Shown here: positions 1 to 10,094 of the stretch, piece by piece | How the letters are laid out: each line of letters begins with the position of its first letter | Numbering within the stretch: position 1 is the first letter of the stretch | NCBI GenBank assembly: GCA_949358305.1 | Contig: CASHSZ010000084.1 | Span: forward strand, 124,001-188,000 | Length of the DNA: 64,000 bases | From: Strigamia acuminata | Taxonomy: Eukaryota; Arthropoda; Chilopoda; Geophilomorpha; Linotaeniidae | Direction: 5' to 3' | Made by a program: the position numbers and the translations under genes | The notes under the pieces: generated by a model | The model's input: the letters and a program-made list of their open reading frames with translations, nothing else | Told to the model about the DNA's origin: nothing | Databases searched by the model: none

Positions 1-1155
1 AATATCACATCCGGAATTTCAGGTGGTTGCAACTGTTGAAATATATTCTGGACCCCAGACATGTGGCTTGTTGCACCGGAGTCCAAAAACCATTCAATAA
101 ATTCGGACTTCATACTCCAGCTTTCATCTGCCTCCACTAATCTAGTGGTCCCGTGTGCAACTTGAGTATTAAAATCCTCTTCATCTGGATACACGCAACA
201 TGCGTGTTCTTGTCCATCAGTTAAGCGCTGGTCATCTTTGGATGCCATGCGACTGTATCCCCTGGAACCCCGGAAACTTCCTCGTTTCATCCTCATCTGA
301 CCACCTCGACCTCTATCACTTGTACGCTGGTCATGCTGTTGTGTAGTATCCGCTGGCATCCTGCATTGTGCCATTCGATGTCCAAAACGTCCACAATTAT
401 AACACTGGATCTGGAATCTGCCTCTGCCACGTGATCTCCTATTGCTTGAGGAAGGTACAAAGTTATTTGTCCATAATCCAGTCTCCACTTTAGTGTTGTC
501 AATCAATTTCCGCTGTTCCTCAGCCAATAATAAACGTTTCACTGTTGATACTTTAATGGAATCCACACCAATAGCATCACATGTTCTGGCCACTTGTAAA
601 TAGGCATTCGGGAGGCCACGTAATATATAAGCACACAATTCTGCTTCTGACGTTTGGTCCATCAGTAGGGTCGAAGTTGCCGCTGATGTACTCGCTAATG
701 ACGTAATTGGGGCAGACTTGATCTCTAATGACTCTAATTCTCGTGCAATGGCAGCAATCCGGTCAATATATGTGGTTATTGACTCTTCTTTCTTCATCCT
801 GGCAGACGTTAAGCTCAAACGCAACTGCAATCTCAATTCCGCCACTTGACCTTGACATGAGGTTTTCAAAGAGTCCCAGATGTCTTTTGCAGTTGTTTTA
901 TTTAAAACATATCTCAGTTGAGCACTGTCTATGGTACCTTGGATTATATTCATTGCCTCATAATTGTGAGAATCCCACGTTGCAATTTTAGTTGCACTGT
1001 CCTTGTCTGTCGAGTCTAGAGTAGGCTTACTCGTGTCGAGCGCATCATAAACTGCTTTTGCATGTAAAATTGTACTCACTCGATAAGACCACTCTGCCCA
1101 ATTCCTGCCATTCAATTTCACCACTGTAGTTAAGTTTGAGTCCGACTTCTCCATG
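1..1155 (-). CDS. Copia-type gag-pol, 5' part (runs off left edge)
   Basis: Open frame from an ATG at 1155 to the window edge with no stop. The N-terminus (MEKSDSNLTTVVKLNGRNW) resembles the gag of Copia LTR retrotransposons (UBN2/DUF4219-like), which builds the virus-like particle. A CX2CX4HX4C zinc knuckle (CYNCGRFGHRMAQC) lies near residues 245-260, followed by an R/G-rich stretch. The aspartic-protease motif WFLDSGATSHMS is encoded just before the edge. Integrase, RT and RNase H would lie outside the window. It is a different family from the two Copia copies further right. A tRNA-primer site lies 120 bp upstream, as expected for a 5' end. Confidence 0.9.
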
Positions 1156-1274
1156 ACCAAAAGGAATGAAATGAAACGTGTGTTCCAATCCAAACCAAAA
1201 AATGTCACTGTACAATTCAGCAGTAAAAATTCTTCTTTTTTTTCTTCAAAAAAAATCTTCAATACCAACTTTGC

Positions 1275-1286
1275 GAGCCCATAACC
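1275..1286 (-). other. Primer-binding site of the left-edge Copia element
   Basis: On the minus strand this reads GGTTATGGGCTC. It matches the start of the GGTTATGGGCCCAG site that pairs with the anticodon-stem region of initiator tRNA-Met in Drosophila copia. The same site starts the internal region of both full Copia copies in this window. Confidence 0.7.
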
Positions 1287-1288
1287 TT

Positions 1289-1418
1289 TGTTGGTTTCAA
1301 ATAGTTCATATTCAAAAATAAAGTGAGACTTTGGTCTCTCCTTTTACACACAAACATTTACTCATCGTAATCCATTTTCTTTCACTACATTTTTGTCTAC
1401 AGTCTCTTAGCAACAACA
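1289..1418 (-). repeat. Candidate 5' LTR of the left-edge Copia element
   Basis: The LTR should abut the primer site. On the minus strand a TGTTG...CCAACA segment of about 130 bp fits. The outer end is a guess because the second LTR is outside the window and no TSD can be checked. Confidence 0.35.
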
Positions 1419-1682
1419 ACAAAAGGTTTCAGTAACAATTATACATTTATGATTTTGATTTATACATTAACAGTTTCTGTGTATAGGAAAGTCATTAGTG
1501 ATTGAACTTATATATTGGTCACATTATTAGATAGCAATGACTTAACTGTATCAATCAATTCTTCTGTCTTAAATCCCTTAGTTTAAATTACGTACTTCTG
1601 TGCACACGACTCACACACATTTATTTCGAGAAGTAAAGAATTTAAACTAATTTCCTTGACCAAAATTAATACTCCGTATTAG
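1419..1682. other. AT-rich spacer
   Basis: No ORF, RNA gene or repeat seen. It separates the Copia element from the stop codon of the channel gene. Confidence 0.4.
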
Positions 1683-2070
1683 CTAAGGTTTGTGTAAACA
1701 TGATTGATAAGAAAGATTTTGTTTGATGAATCCGATTAAACATTCAAGCAAAGCAAATGTCGAGAGACCAGTCCAAATACCAATTATGGATCCAATTCGA
1801 CACAGTAATTTGACGATGGAAATTATTTTCTCTTCTTCAATTATTTCTCGAATGTTTTTCTCAACGATGAACGTAAGAATGTTTGTTTTGGCCAAGTACA
1901 CGTCTCGTTTTACTGAAGTTAAGAAAATTGTTTCTTCACAGCGTGCAACGCAGGAACAGTTGTTTCGAGGATCCGTTTTAAATTGAGTCTCCAAATACAT
2001 TTTGACGGTTTGTTTAGCTGTTTCTCGAGTTGTGCAAAGAGATAGGTTGCTCTTTTCCATGAATGGCAAT
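1683..2070 (-). CDS. DEG/ENaC channel unit 2, terminal exon (TM2)
   Basis: An acceptor (ctattactag) precedes LPFMEKSNLSLC. The same pattern opens the terminal exon of unit 1 (YPFYDARHLPEC). It includes the family's cysteine-rich end of the extracellular domain (NNCSCVARC), then a hydrophobic segment GSIIGIWTGLSTFALLECL. That segment is the second transmembrane helix with the G-x-S-x-x-x-x-E selectivity-region pattern of the amiloride-sensitive sodium channel family. The stop (TAG) is at 1683-1685. These proteins form trimeric Na+ channels in the plasma membrane and act in chemo- and mechanosensation or fluid transport. The exon joining it to the TM1 part of unit 2 is not resolved. Confidence 0.75.
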
Positions 2071-3424
2071 CTAGTAATAGGACAAATTTTGAAAGTATGT
2101 TTTAAGATTAAGATTTTGGTAATTCATTTTTAACAAATAAATGTTTCCTGCATAAAGCCTTAACTGATTCTGAGCTCAAAATGCTGACTTACTGCAAAAA
2201 TAATCCTACAGGAAAATGCGATACTCACAAATCACATTCTTTCTGTGGAAATCATTTGACTCACGTTTTTTTAGGCGACACATGAACGGTTGCTTGACCG
2301 TAAACGTGCAGTGCACCTTAAAGTGGAACCGACTTAAAGCAGTCAGCGAAGTCGGTGCAGAGGTACGGCAACTAAATAGCGATACAATCTCGCTGCCCAT
2401 GCAGTCCCTGGGCCACATGATCAGCAGAGATGCAGCCTGGACTTAGGAAACACTTCAGAGAATTGAATAGAATAGTTTTAATTGTATATTTGTCATTATA
2501 GGAGATGCGTCCAGCAACCACATTGGTACTACTTGTGCCTTATCGTGCCCATCAATACGTACTTGCATTTGAATGGCTGCAGCTGAAGTTGATCCGTAAA
2601 ACATTTGGCTTCACATGCGGAAACTCAATCGTTTGCTGCACAAGGGCTTTTTGGAGTATTCACTCGAACCAACTAAAATGAATAAACATATTACCACCAG
2701 TGTTTTTTTGTAGCTACAAAACTTACAGTTTGTCGAGAAATGTCACTCCGGATATTTCCCAGACTGGGTACGTGGAAAATATATTTGGGGTGAAAGTTTT
2801 GATTGTGCGGTAGAATGAAGTTCTGGAATGCATAAAAAAATTATAATAATAAAGTGAATGTAAAGTGCAAACACAAAAGAGCCTACTGCTTGATACACAT
2901 TCATTTCTTGTTCGCTGTCAAAATGATAGACAATACTTATAAAGTTTGTCTGTGGCCTGTATGGCAGGTCAGCTGTAAACGTTTGTAATTAAGATATATT
3001 AAGATATATTCATATATTTCGCCAATCGTTTCTACCAGTCTGAATTTCATTGCAGATTCCAAATAATGTTGACACAGCTGACACATTGAATATTTTTTTT
3101 CCCTACAAAAAAAATAAAAATACTTGGAAAAGCAATTCTATCAATCATTATTGATGTGTGTTTAAACCGCCGTTTAAAGGGTTGTAAAAAAAAGAGGGGT
3201 TTTGGATGCGAAGCAATGTTTGGTCACCACAGGTCACCGAAGTGACCCACAAATATAAATGGTTGATTTCAGTCCATATTTCAGGGAGGTGAACAATATT
3301 AGCATATCCTGTTTTTTAATAAAATATTCACTGGTCCAATGTAAACCATTGCTTACGCGTGCTTCTTTGTACAATCCGATCGAAATCAGTTTAAATGCAG
3401 TGCCAACGAGACTTCAGCATTTAC
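2071..3424 (-). other. Introns and unresolved middle exons of channel unit 2
   Basis: A complete unit 2 needs exons for the cysteine-rich extracellular loop between 3425 and 2070. Short open stretches with cysteines (about 2200-2450 and 2560-2680) lie near GTGAGT-like donors, but I could not find a set with compatible phases. Unit 2 may therefore be decayed, or the exons may be short. No other gene is seen here. Confidence 0.4.
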
Positions 3425-3970
3425 AATGTGTGATAAGGATTTGATAATTGGTTAAAGTTTGTTTTGGTTCGCCAATTTCAATTCCAGACACGACATTGGA
3501 ATGTAAACATTTTTTCAAGACTCGGCAATTTTCTCGACACCGGACACACACAAATAATAATCGGTCATTACAGAATACAGATTTTGAAAATTGAGATATT
3601 AAATTTGACTTGCTTACTGGAAGAATTCTACTAAAGCTTTTAAAATTTGAAGACGAACTCCATAATTTGATTGCATCGTTTGCAAAGCGAGATGACGGAT
3701 GGAGTAGATCACAGAGCTGGTAATGATCGCGACTACTTTGCAGTTCTTCAGCTAAATCTTGTTTAGCTTCTGTTATTTCTTCGGTCTCTCGACAATTGAC
3801 AATGAGAGGAAAATGAATGATTTTGTCTCTAATCAGAACAATTTTTTTCAGGAGTGGATATTCAAAATAAGACTCAATCGAATTGTAAACTTGGTAAGCC
3901 GAGATGAAAACAAGAAATACAAACACAATGTTTTTCAGTTTATTTCTTTTTTGCCTTTTCTTCTGCTTAC
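3425..3970 (-). CDS. DEG/ENaC channel unit 2, N-terminal region (TM1), in frame with unit 1
   Basis: Reads on without a stop from the TM2 exon of unit 1. After a basic linker (KQKKRQKRNKLK) comes a hydrophobic helix, NIVFVFLVFISAYQVYNSIE, then FEYP and IIHFPLIVNC. The last matches the post-TM1 F-P-x-V-x-x-C motif of the family. A cysteine-rich stretch (CNDRLLFVCVRCRENC) follows. A possible donor (GTAAAT) is at 3424-3420; the stop comes 11 nt later. There is no methionine between the TM2 of unit 1 and this TM1, so unit 2 has no obvious start of its own. A GTAAG donor at 3970-3966 could instead end unit 1 and leave this region to another transcript. Confidence 0.7.
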
Positions 3971-5795
3971 CTAGGATGCCATGAATTATTTCTTGCTTCC
4001 TGTACTTGGCTTTAGAAGTTTTTCTGAAGGTAACTTTACAGCAGTGAATAAATATTTCAACGAATGTTAAACAAGACATTCCGAAGTAGAGTCCGATGTT
4101 TCCACCAATGTCGCACAGTAAAGCGATTATGTCGTAATAAAATTTTTCTTGTAATGTCCGAACATAATTATTCACCACAGAAACGTCGATTACATTCTCA
4201 GAATTAGGAACTTCTTCGAAGTACATGCCGAGTTGTGTCACGTCACATAGATCCACACACTTACAGTGTTCTCTAACATTTACAGCCGTTAGCATTCTTT
4301 TCCAATTTCTATATTGTTGTCTTAGATATGTGTCATTGCATTCTGGTAGGTGTCTAGCATCGTAAAACGGATATCTAAAATACAAGTTAAAGATTATCGG
4401 TATGTGTATAAAATTTGATATAGTGCATGCATGCACTTTAGTGAGTCACACTAAAGTCCCTGGTTATTAATTTTTGTAGAAGTCGGCACACTATCTTGAC
4501 TTTTAAAATCTGTGCCTGAATCCCTTACCAAGGAAAAATATTTTTCTTTTTACTAAATTTTTACTGGTGTCACTTAACCACCTGTTTATTAAATATTTTA
4601 CTCCAGATGACCTATCTCATACTCCCAGAGGTTGCGTGCACTACTGGTTATGATTATATTAAGCACAAAAATTTACCTGCAATTAATTTCTTTCATGAAG
4701 CAAGGATATAAACAGCCATGAAAATTGTTATCGCAAGGATTTCTCTTAGTTTTGATGAAGTGATACTGAAAGAAGACGACTGGTTTAGGTTCAACTAAAT
4801 TACAAATTATAAATTGTTACACAAAATTTAGTATTTTTTCTTACATTTTGCACCTCAGTTTTAGCAGTGTATGCAGATGCTGACAAATGTGTTCTTTCTT
4901 TATTCATCACGTCCAAATTATACGTTTTTAGTCCTAAAACTAATCCAGGATAACGGGTTGAATGATACTGAACTGGTGAAAAATCTATTAATACCTGTAA
5001 ATTAAAGAACATGTTTCTACTGCACACATGCAAGTGTTACAACATACGGAAACAGAGATACATTTTTCTGGCAATTTCAGTTTGGTCACCATCTTGAAAT
5101 TAAAATTTCCATACGGAAGGCGCAACGCTAAAGCAAAATGCATTTAAAAATAATAAATGTTGAATATGGTGTTGTCGGTTACTTGACTTACGACTAGAAA
5201 CTTGAGCCATTGGCCGATCAAGTGCATCGCATTTTTTAATTGTAACATTTATTTTAGTTTTTCCCTGTAAAGAATAGTTCATTTATTGGCAAATAGAAAT
5301 AGACAACTTGAACGTTACCATTGCAAAATGTGCATCAGTTATGTAACTAGTAGTGCTCATCACTTGTAGAACATCAGTTAAATTATATTCGGTTTTGTAA
5401 TTGTCAATATGCAGTATACCAAAGCACCAGTTAATGCGGTCATTTTTGCCACTCCTTTTTGCATCAAATTCATTAAATTCTTGCGTTGTATCCGGGAAAA
5501 TATAAACGTATGGAAAAAGACCGTGCGTTGTTTCGATAAAGTAGGCATCAACTGCTGTTGGTTCATCCAGGTAATGCAATATCCGCTCTACAGTTTGGTA
5601 AGCGCACACGGCAATATTGACGATGAGCAGTGTGATTAACAGATAGGAAGTGCGTTTTTTCTTTTTTGAAATATTTTCCAGTGATTTAACAAACGCTGGT
5701 ATCTCCGATTGCTCCGCCATGACGGTGCCAACAATTTGTTGCAGTCTTCTTCTTTTCAGTTGTTGAATGCGGCCAAATGGTTGAAACACACGCAT
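3971..5795 (-). CDS. Pickpocket-like DEG/ENaC sodium channel subunit (unit 1), six exons
   Basis: Exon model with matching phases: 5795-5319, 5264-5192, 5127-5048, 4994-4845, 4765-4677, 4374-3971, about 424 residues, near the short end of the family. Acceptors (ttacag, tttag, tttacag, tttcag, ttttag) are good; the first donor (GTAACG) is weak. TM1 is residues 51-68 (YLLITLLIVNIAVCAYQT). An aromatic/FP motif follows (LFPYVYIFP), then PGLVLGLKTY, the cysteine cluster CDNNFHGCLYPC, HCKCVDLC, and TM2 with GGNIGLYFGMSCLTFVE. The second ATG (5720, MAEQSE) has the better start context. The family forms Na+-permeable channels at the plasma membrane. The last frame continues into unit 2. Confidence 0.8.
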
Positions 5796-5874
5796 GCTGT
5801 TGTCTTCCGTTTTTGCTATTTACAGAAACACGAGAAACTGCGTATGAATACAAACTCTGAATGTAGCTACCGTG

Positions 5875-6461
5875 TTCACCCGAATATAATAGGATCGCGT
5901 TGTATTCGAATATAACACCATGGTGTTATATTTCAACCAAAATTAACAACTTAAATTTTTCGAGACTTTATTCGACCCCAACTTTGATATGATGATCTGG
6001 GATGACTTATAGTCAGAATATGTTGAAGCTGAATTAAATGATAGCAAAGATGCAGATGCATAAAATGATTAAATAAAGATTTTTCTCCCATTAATATTTG
6101 TGTTGTCATTGTTAAATATTTTAGAACAAAATTCGAACATAACACCATCGTGTTGTATTCGAATACAACACGATGGTGTTATTTTTTGACAATGTTTACA
6201 AATTATGTTGTTTTAATTTGTATCACCTTCCATCTACTGTTACAAATCCCGAATGAGGATCTCCTCCGCCAAGGGGAGTTGCTGTAATCTCACGGACCCA
6301 ACATGTGGTAACGTGACTTCCGGTCACTTCTGATAATGTGCCGAAAGAGCGTGTGTGAATAAACCGTGTGAATCTAAAACAATCGATGTGACTGTTCTCC
6401 AACAAATTGGAGGTTTTTTGACAAACTCGAATATAACACCATCCTGTACTATTCGGGTGAA
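5875..6461. mobile_element. MITE with 21-bp TIRs and internal palindromes
   Basis: Left end 5875-5895 (TTCACCCGAATATAATAGGAT) and the reverse complement of 6441-6461 agree at 18 of 21 positions. No ORF of note lies inside. It holds a 24-bp palindrome (5909-5932, centre CCATGG) and a perfect 44-bp palindrome (6139-6182, centre TTCGAA). Both are built from the same AACACCAT motif, which recurs near the right TIR. The left end is 80 bp upstream of the channel ATG, so it may carry or disturb that promoter. No clear target-site duplication was seen. Confidence 0.6.
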
Positions 6462-7101
6462 GACGATAGTGGTGGGTGCCACCAAGAATGTAATTTACGA
6501 TCAGTTTATTCTTCCTTCTGAGTTTGTGATGATTTGACAAGAGCAAATACGACTTTGTGGTTATTGGCAGGGGGTGCAAGAATACAAGTCTGCACGCGGT
6601 ATTTTGAAGCCAAATTTAAATTAATAATAATAATAATAATTAAATTTATTATTCATTCTGTCATGTCAGTATGCCCATGAAAAAGAAGATAATTTAAGTG
6701 TTTTTAAGTTTTCTCACCAGATGCGTGCAAAACTATAGAGATTCAGTGAAACCAGAATTTAGGGGTCAAAGCTAGGAGTGTGTAGATCTCGCTTTAAAAA
6801 ACCGAATGAAGATTTAATTTTGACTTGCTGTTGCCAAACCAACATGAAGCGTGTTTCATTGATTACAGTATTGCAATCATTAATATTTTCAGGCTAAACA
6901 AACCAGAACATAAGAGCGCCAGGTCCATTCAAGTTTCTGTTTACGAACACCAAAAAAAGCCATAAACCATCAGGGAAAAGAAAAAAGAAAAAAGAAAAAA
7001 CTACGCCTGGAATGGAGTGGATTTTGAAGTGATTTTTACAGTCAAATGTTCATGTTTCTTCTCCAAACATGTTGAAAACGGTTATAGTTATTTTAGCGAC
7101 G
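6462..7101. other. Intergenic, AT-rich
   Basis: Contains a short (AAT)n tract near 6625 and an AAAAAAG-rich patch near 6980. No coding signal seen. Confidence 0.5.
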
Positions 7102-7366
7102 ATCATTTTAGCGATTTTTACCAAAAAAAAGTCCCATTTTAGCGAACATGTCATTTTAGCGACACAAAAACCTAGGTTTTAGCGACAAGCCGGCTTAAAA
7201 AAGTGGTTTTCATCAAAAACCAGTAAGGTTAGGTTTGCGGGGGGTCAAGGGGGGGCGCAGCCCCCCCTTGTTAGCCCTTCTTAGGAATTAAACCTAGGTT
7301 TTTGTGTCGCTAAAATAACATGTTCGCTAAAATGGTGTGTCGCTAAAATGAAATCGCTAAAATGAT
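7102..7366. repeat. Foldback element with iterated TTTTAGCGA motif
   Basis: Left arm 7102-7179 and right arm 7290-7366 are imperfect inverted repeats of about 78 bp, each ending inward with the CACAAAAACCTAGGTTT block. The loop has a G-run/C-run hairpin (ggggggcgcagcccccc). TTTTAGCGA occurs nine times in alternating orientation (five on the left, four inverted on the right). No ORF. A non-autonomous DNA element or foldback repeat is likely. Confidence 0.65.
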
Positions 7367-7437
7367 GGAGATCCGTTGAAAATTTGTATTGATAAGTTTG
7401 GTGTCAACACAAAAAACGAATGCTGAACCAACTAATA

Positions 7438-7657
7438 TGTTGTATTTGAGTGTCTTGTCTTTTCGCCAGGTGAACGTTTCACCTGCGCGCCCACGACGTC
7501 CAGATGACGTACTTGGCGCGAACCAATCAGGGTTGAGCGCACCACTTTTGTACTTGTATATATCATGTGTTAAGGATTAAATAAATCAGTCATTCCTGTT
7601 AAACCTAACCACGCGTCTCGTCCTTTCTTACAAACTGCTTCGAACGTAAAAACTACA
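7438..7657 (+). repeat. 5' LTR of Copia copy 1
   Basis: Starts TGTTGTATTT and ends AAAACTACA. Contains a TATATAT box-like stretch near 7556 and AATAAA near 7580, placing promoter and poly(A) signals inside the LTR. Confidence 0.95.
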
Positions 7658-7673
7658 GGTTATGGGCCCAGCA
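7658..7673 (+). other. Primer-binding site, initiator tRNA-Met half type
   Basis: GGTTATGGGCCCAGCA directly follows the LTR. It is complementary to the anticodon-stem region of initiator tRNA-Met, as in Drosophila copia, where a tRNA fragment primes minus-strand synthesis. Confidence 0.85.
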
Positions 7674-7784
7674 CGATTCCACCGCGATTAAACCACATCC
7701 AGATTGCAGCAAAAAATGAGATCGAAGAAGTTAAAACGTTTTTAACACGACTACTGTTTTTTCGAGAAGCAGCACTGAGAAACG

Positions 7785-10094
7785 ATGGCAAACTTCGGCG
7801 GAAACGCAGCTCGAATCGAGGCACTCGGAAAAGAAAACTTCGACACATGGAAGATCCAGATGGAAGCAATTTTGGATCAACGGGACCTCCTCGTGCACGC
7901 GGAAGGTACGTCGAAACGACCAGAAACCATCGAAGGAAACGCGAAACGTGTGAAGGAGATCGAAACGTGGGAGAAAAGTGATCGAACAGCCAAAAATGAC
8001 ATTTTGCTAAACATAAAACAATCGGAACTTCGAATGGCCAAAAATTGCAACACCGCGAATGAATTGTGGAAGAAGTTGCATAGTGTGTACCAATCAAAAG
8101 GACCGGCAAGAAAAATCACGTTGTTAAAACGACTCGCGACACACAAGATGGCGGAAGACTTCACGACGATTCTACTACTACTAAGCCTGCCGAACTCTTA
8201 CGACAACTTCAGATGCGCAATAGAATCGCAAGATAAATTGCCCTCACTGGAAGTTTTGGAGGGAAAGATCAAAGACGAGTCGATCGCCCGCGGGAAGAGG
8301 AAAGAAGACGTGTCGGACGCCATGATGGCCAGAAAAACGTTCCAAAAACGTAAGCAACCAAAGAAATACCGCGACGAGAATTCGAATTCAACTGAGAAGC
8401 CAGCATTTAAATACAAGTGCCACGGTTGCGGAAAAATTGGCCACAAAATCGCCGATTGCCGAAGTAAAAGCAAGAAGGAAACCGCATCAAGAGCCGAGAA
8501 ATCCAAGTACGAACTATTTTTCTGCGAGCAAAACGAGACAGCAGTGATAAGCGAGAAGTCACGACCGAAAAATTGGTGTTTGGACAGCGGCGCAAGTTCC
8601 CACATGTGCTCGAGTGATTCAACATTTTCGACGATCGAGTTCCTGAAGAACCAAAAACTGAATCTGGCCAGCAAAGCAAGTACGAACATCGACGGAAAAG
8701 GAACCGCGAAAATCGTCGTCAAAACTGGGGACGGAAACATGAAGTTGGATTTGACGGAGACTCTCTTGGTACGAGATTTGCGGACGAATTTGATGTCAGT
8801 TGGAAAGATCACGGAGCGGGGACACAAGGTGATTTTCGACGATAAATCAGCGGAAGTAATAAGCCCGAAAGGAGAAATCGTATTCACCGCCGAAAAAAGA
8901 AACGGATTGTATTACATCGTCGACGAGACCGAGGATGCTGCGACTGCAGCGGAAATAGAAGTCGGAACCGGATCAAGACCTGAAAAACCCGCAAGTACGA
9001 AAATACAAGAATGGCACAAAAGACTTGGACACCTGAACGAGTCAAGTCTGAAAATATTAAACGAAAAGGCGGACGGAATGAAGTTAGAAAAGAACGCCAA
9101 GCTGCCGACTTGTGAAACTTGCATCAAGGGGAAGCACGCGAGTATGAAATTTCCCGATTCCGTGTCAAAAAGCCAAAAACTGCTGGAACTGGTACACTCG
9201 GACGTTTGCGGACCAATGCCAACGAAATCCATGAACGGATCAAGGTACTTCGTGACATTCACCGACGACAAATCGAGGTGGTGCAAGGTGTATTTTCTGA
9301 AGCACAAAAGCGAAGTTTTCGAGGCATTCAAGTCGTTTAAAACATTTTGCGAGAGGGAAACTGGTTGCGCACTCAAAGTTTTACGATCCGACAACGGAAA
9401 GGAGTACGTGAACAAGAACTTTGACAACTATTTGCAAGAAAACGGCATAAAACATCAAACCAGCGTCGCCCACACCCCGGAACAAAATGGCGTCTCGGAA
9501 AGAATGAACAGGACCTTGATCGAGATGGCACGATGCATGTTACTGCAAGCAAAATTACCTAACTCATATTGGGCGGAAGCAATCAACACTGCGTGCCACA
9601 TCCGAAATAAATGCCCGACTAGAAGTTTGGAGAATGAAATACCGCATCAAATCTGGACCGGAAGAAAACCAAATGTCGAATATTTTCGAGTTTTCGGGAG
9701 CAGAGTTTTCGCGTTGGACAAGAAACCGAACAAGGGGAAGTTCGAACCGAAGTCAAAAGAATGTATTCTCATCGGATATTGGGACGGATTGAAGGCATAT
9801 CGCTTGTGGTCGAAAAGCGAAAATAAAATTATAAAAAGTCGCAATGTGAAATTTGTTGAAAAATCGAAAAATGAGACGAATGAAGAACGTGAAGAAGACG
9901 ATAATAATAATAATTTTAATGATAATTTCACCAATTCCAGATCAGATCCAGACGAGAACAGAGCCGAAAATTCCAAAGATGAAATAGAGAATGCTAACGA
10001 GGACGAGCCAAACAATGCGGTCGAGCCCGACAACGAAGACAAAGACGAGACGCAACACGAAGAAGCCGAACCTCGTCAGAATGAGAACACGTAA
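7785..10094 (+). CDS. Copia gag-protease-integrase, copy 1 (ended by in-frame TAA)
   Basis: 769 codons. The gag begins MANFGGNAARIEALGKENFD. The zinc knuckle CHGCGKIGHKIADC is at residues 212-225. The aspartic protease WCLDSGASSHMC has its catalytic D at 267. The GAG-pre-integrase HHCC motif begins WHKRLGHLN. The integrase core D-D35-E includes LVHSDVCGP (D473), RSDNGKEY and NGVSERMNRT. Relative to copy 2, 27 codons are missing from gag after HKMA. The frame stops at TAA (10092-10094), where copy 2 has a lysine codon, cutting off RT and RNase H. Confidence 0.9.
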   Translation: MANFGGNAARIEALGKENFDTWKIQMEAILDQRDLLVHAEGTSKRPETIEGNAKRVKEIETWEKSDRTAKNDILLNIKQSELRMAKNCNTANELWKKLHSVYQSKGPARKITLLKRLATHKMAEDFTTILLLLSLPNSYDNFRCAIESQDKLPSLEVLEGKIKDESIARGKRKEDVSDAMMARKTFQKRKQPKKYRDENSNSTEKPAFKYKCHGCGKIGHKIADCRSKSKKETASRAEKSKYELFFCEQNETAVISEKSRPKNWCLDSGASSHMCSSDSTFSTIEFLKNQKLNLASKASTNIDGKGTAKIVVKTGDGNMKLDLTETLLVRDLRTNLMSVGKITERGHKVIFDDKSAEVISPKGEIVFTAEKRNGLYYIVDETEDAATAAEIEVGTGSRPEKPASTKIQEWHKRLGHLNESSLKILNEKADGMKLEKNAKLPTCETCIKGKHASMKFPDSVSKSQKLLELVHSDVCGPMPTKSMNGSRYFVTFTDDKSRWCKVYFLKHKSEVFEAFKSFKTFCERETGCALKVLRSDNGKEYVNKNFDNYLQENGIKHQTSVAHTPEQNGVSERMNRTLIEMARCMLLQAKLPNSYWAEAINTACHIRNKCPTRSLENEIPHQIWTGRKPNVEYFRVFGSRVFALDKKPNKGKFEPKSKECILIGYWDGLKAYRLWSKSENKIIKSRNVKFVEKSKNETNEEREEDDNNNNFNDNFTNSRSDPDENRAENSKDEIENANEDEPNNAVEPDNEDKDETQHEEAEPRQNENT

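Noticed and set aside
2216-2446. Direct assignment of the 2200-2450 open stretch as the cysteine-rich exon of channel unit 2
   Set aside because: It has cysteines and GTGAGT donors, but no choice of splice sites gives a phase that joins the terminal exon at 2070.
5283-5915. Plus-strand ORFs antisense to the channel gene (5409-5639, 5709-5915)
   Set aside because: No domain, and they overlap well-supported exons of the minus-strand gene.
8198-8887. 229-residue minus-strand ORF and similar antisense frames over both Copia copies
   Set aside because: Shadow of the gag-pol frame; Ser/Phe-rich reverse translation of a K/E-rich protein.
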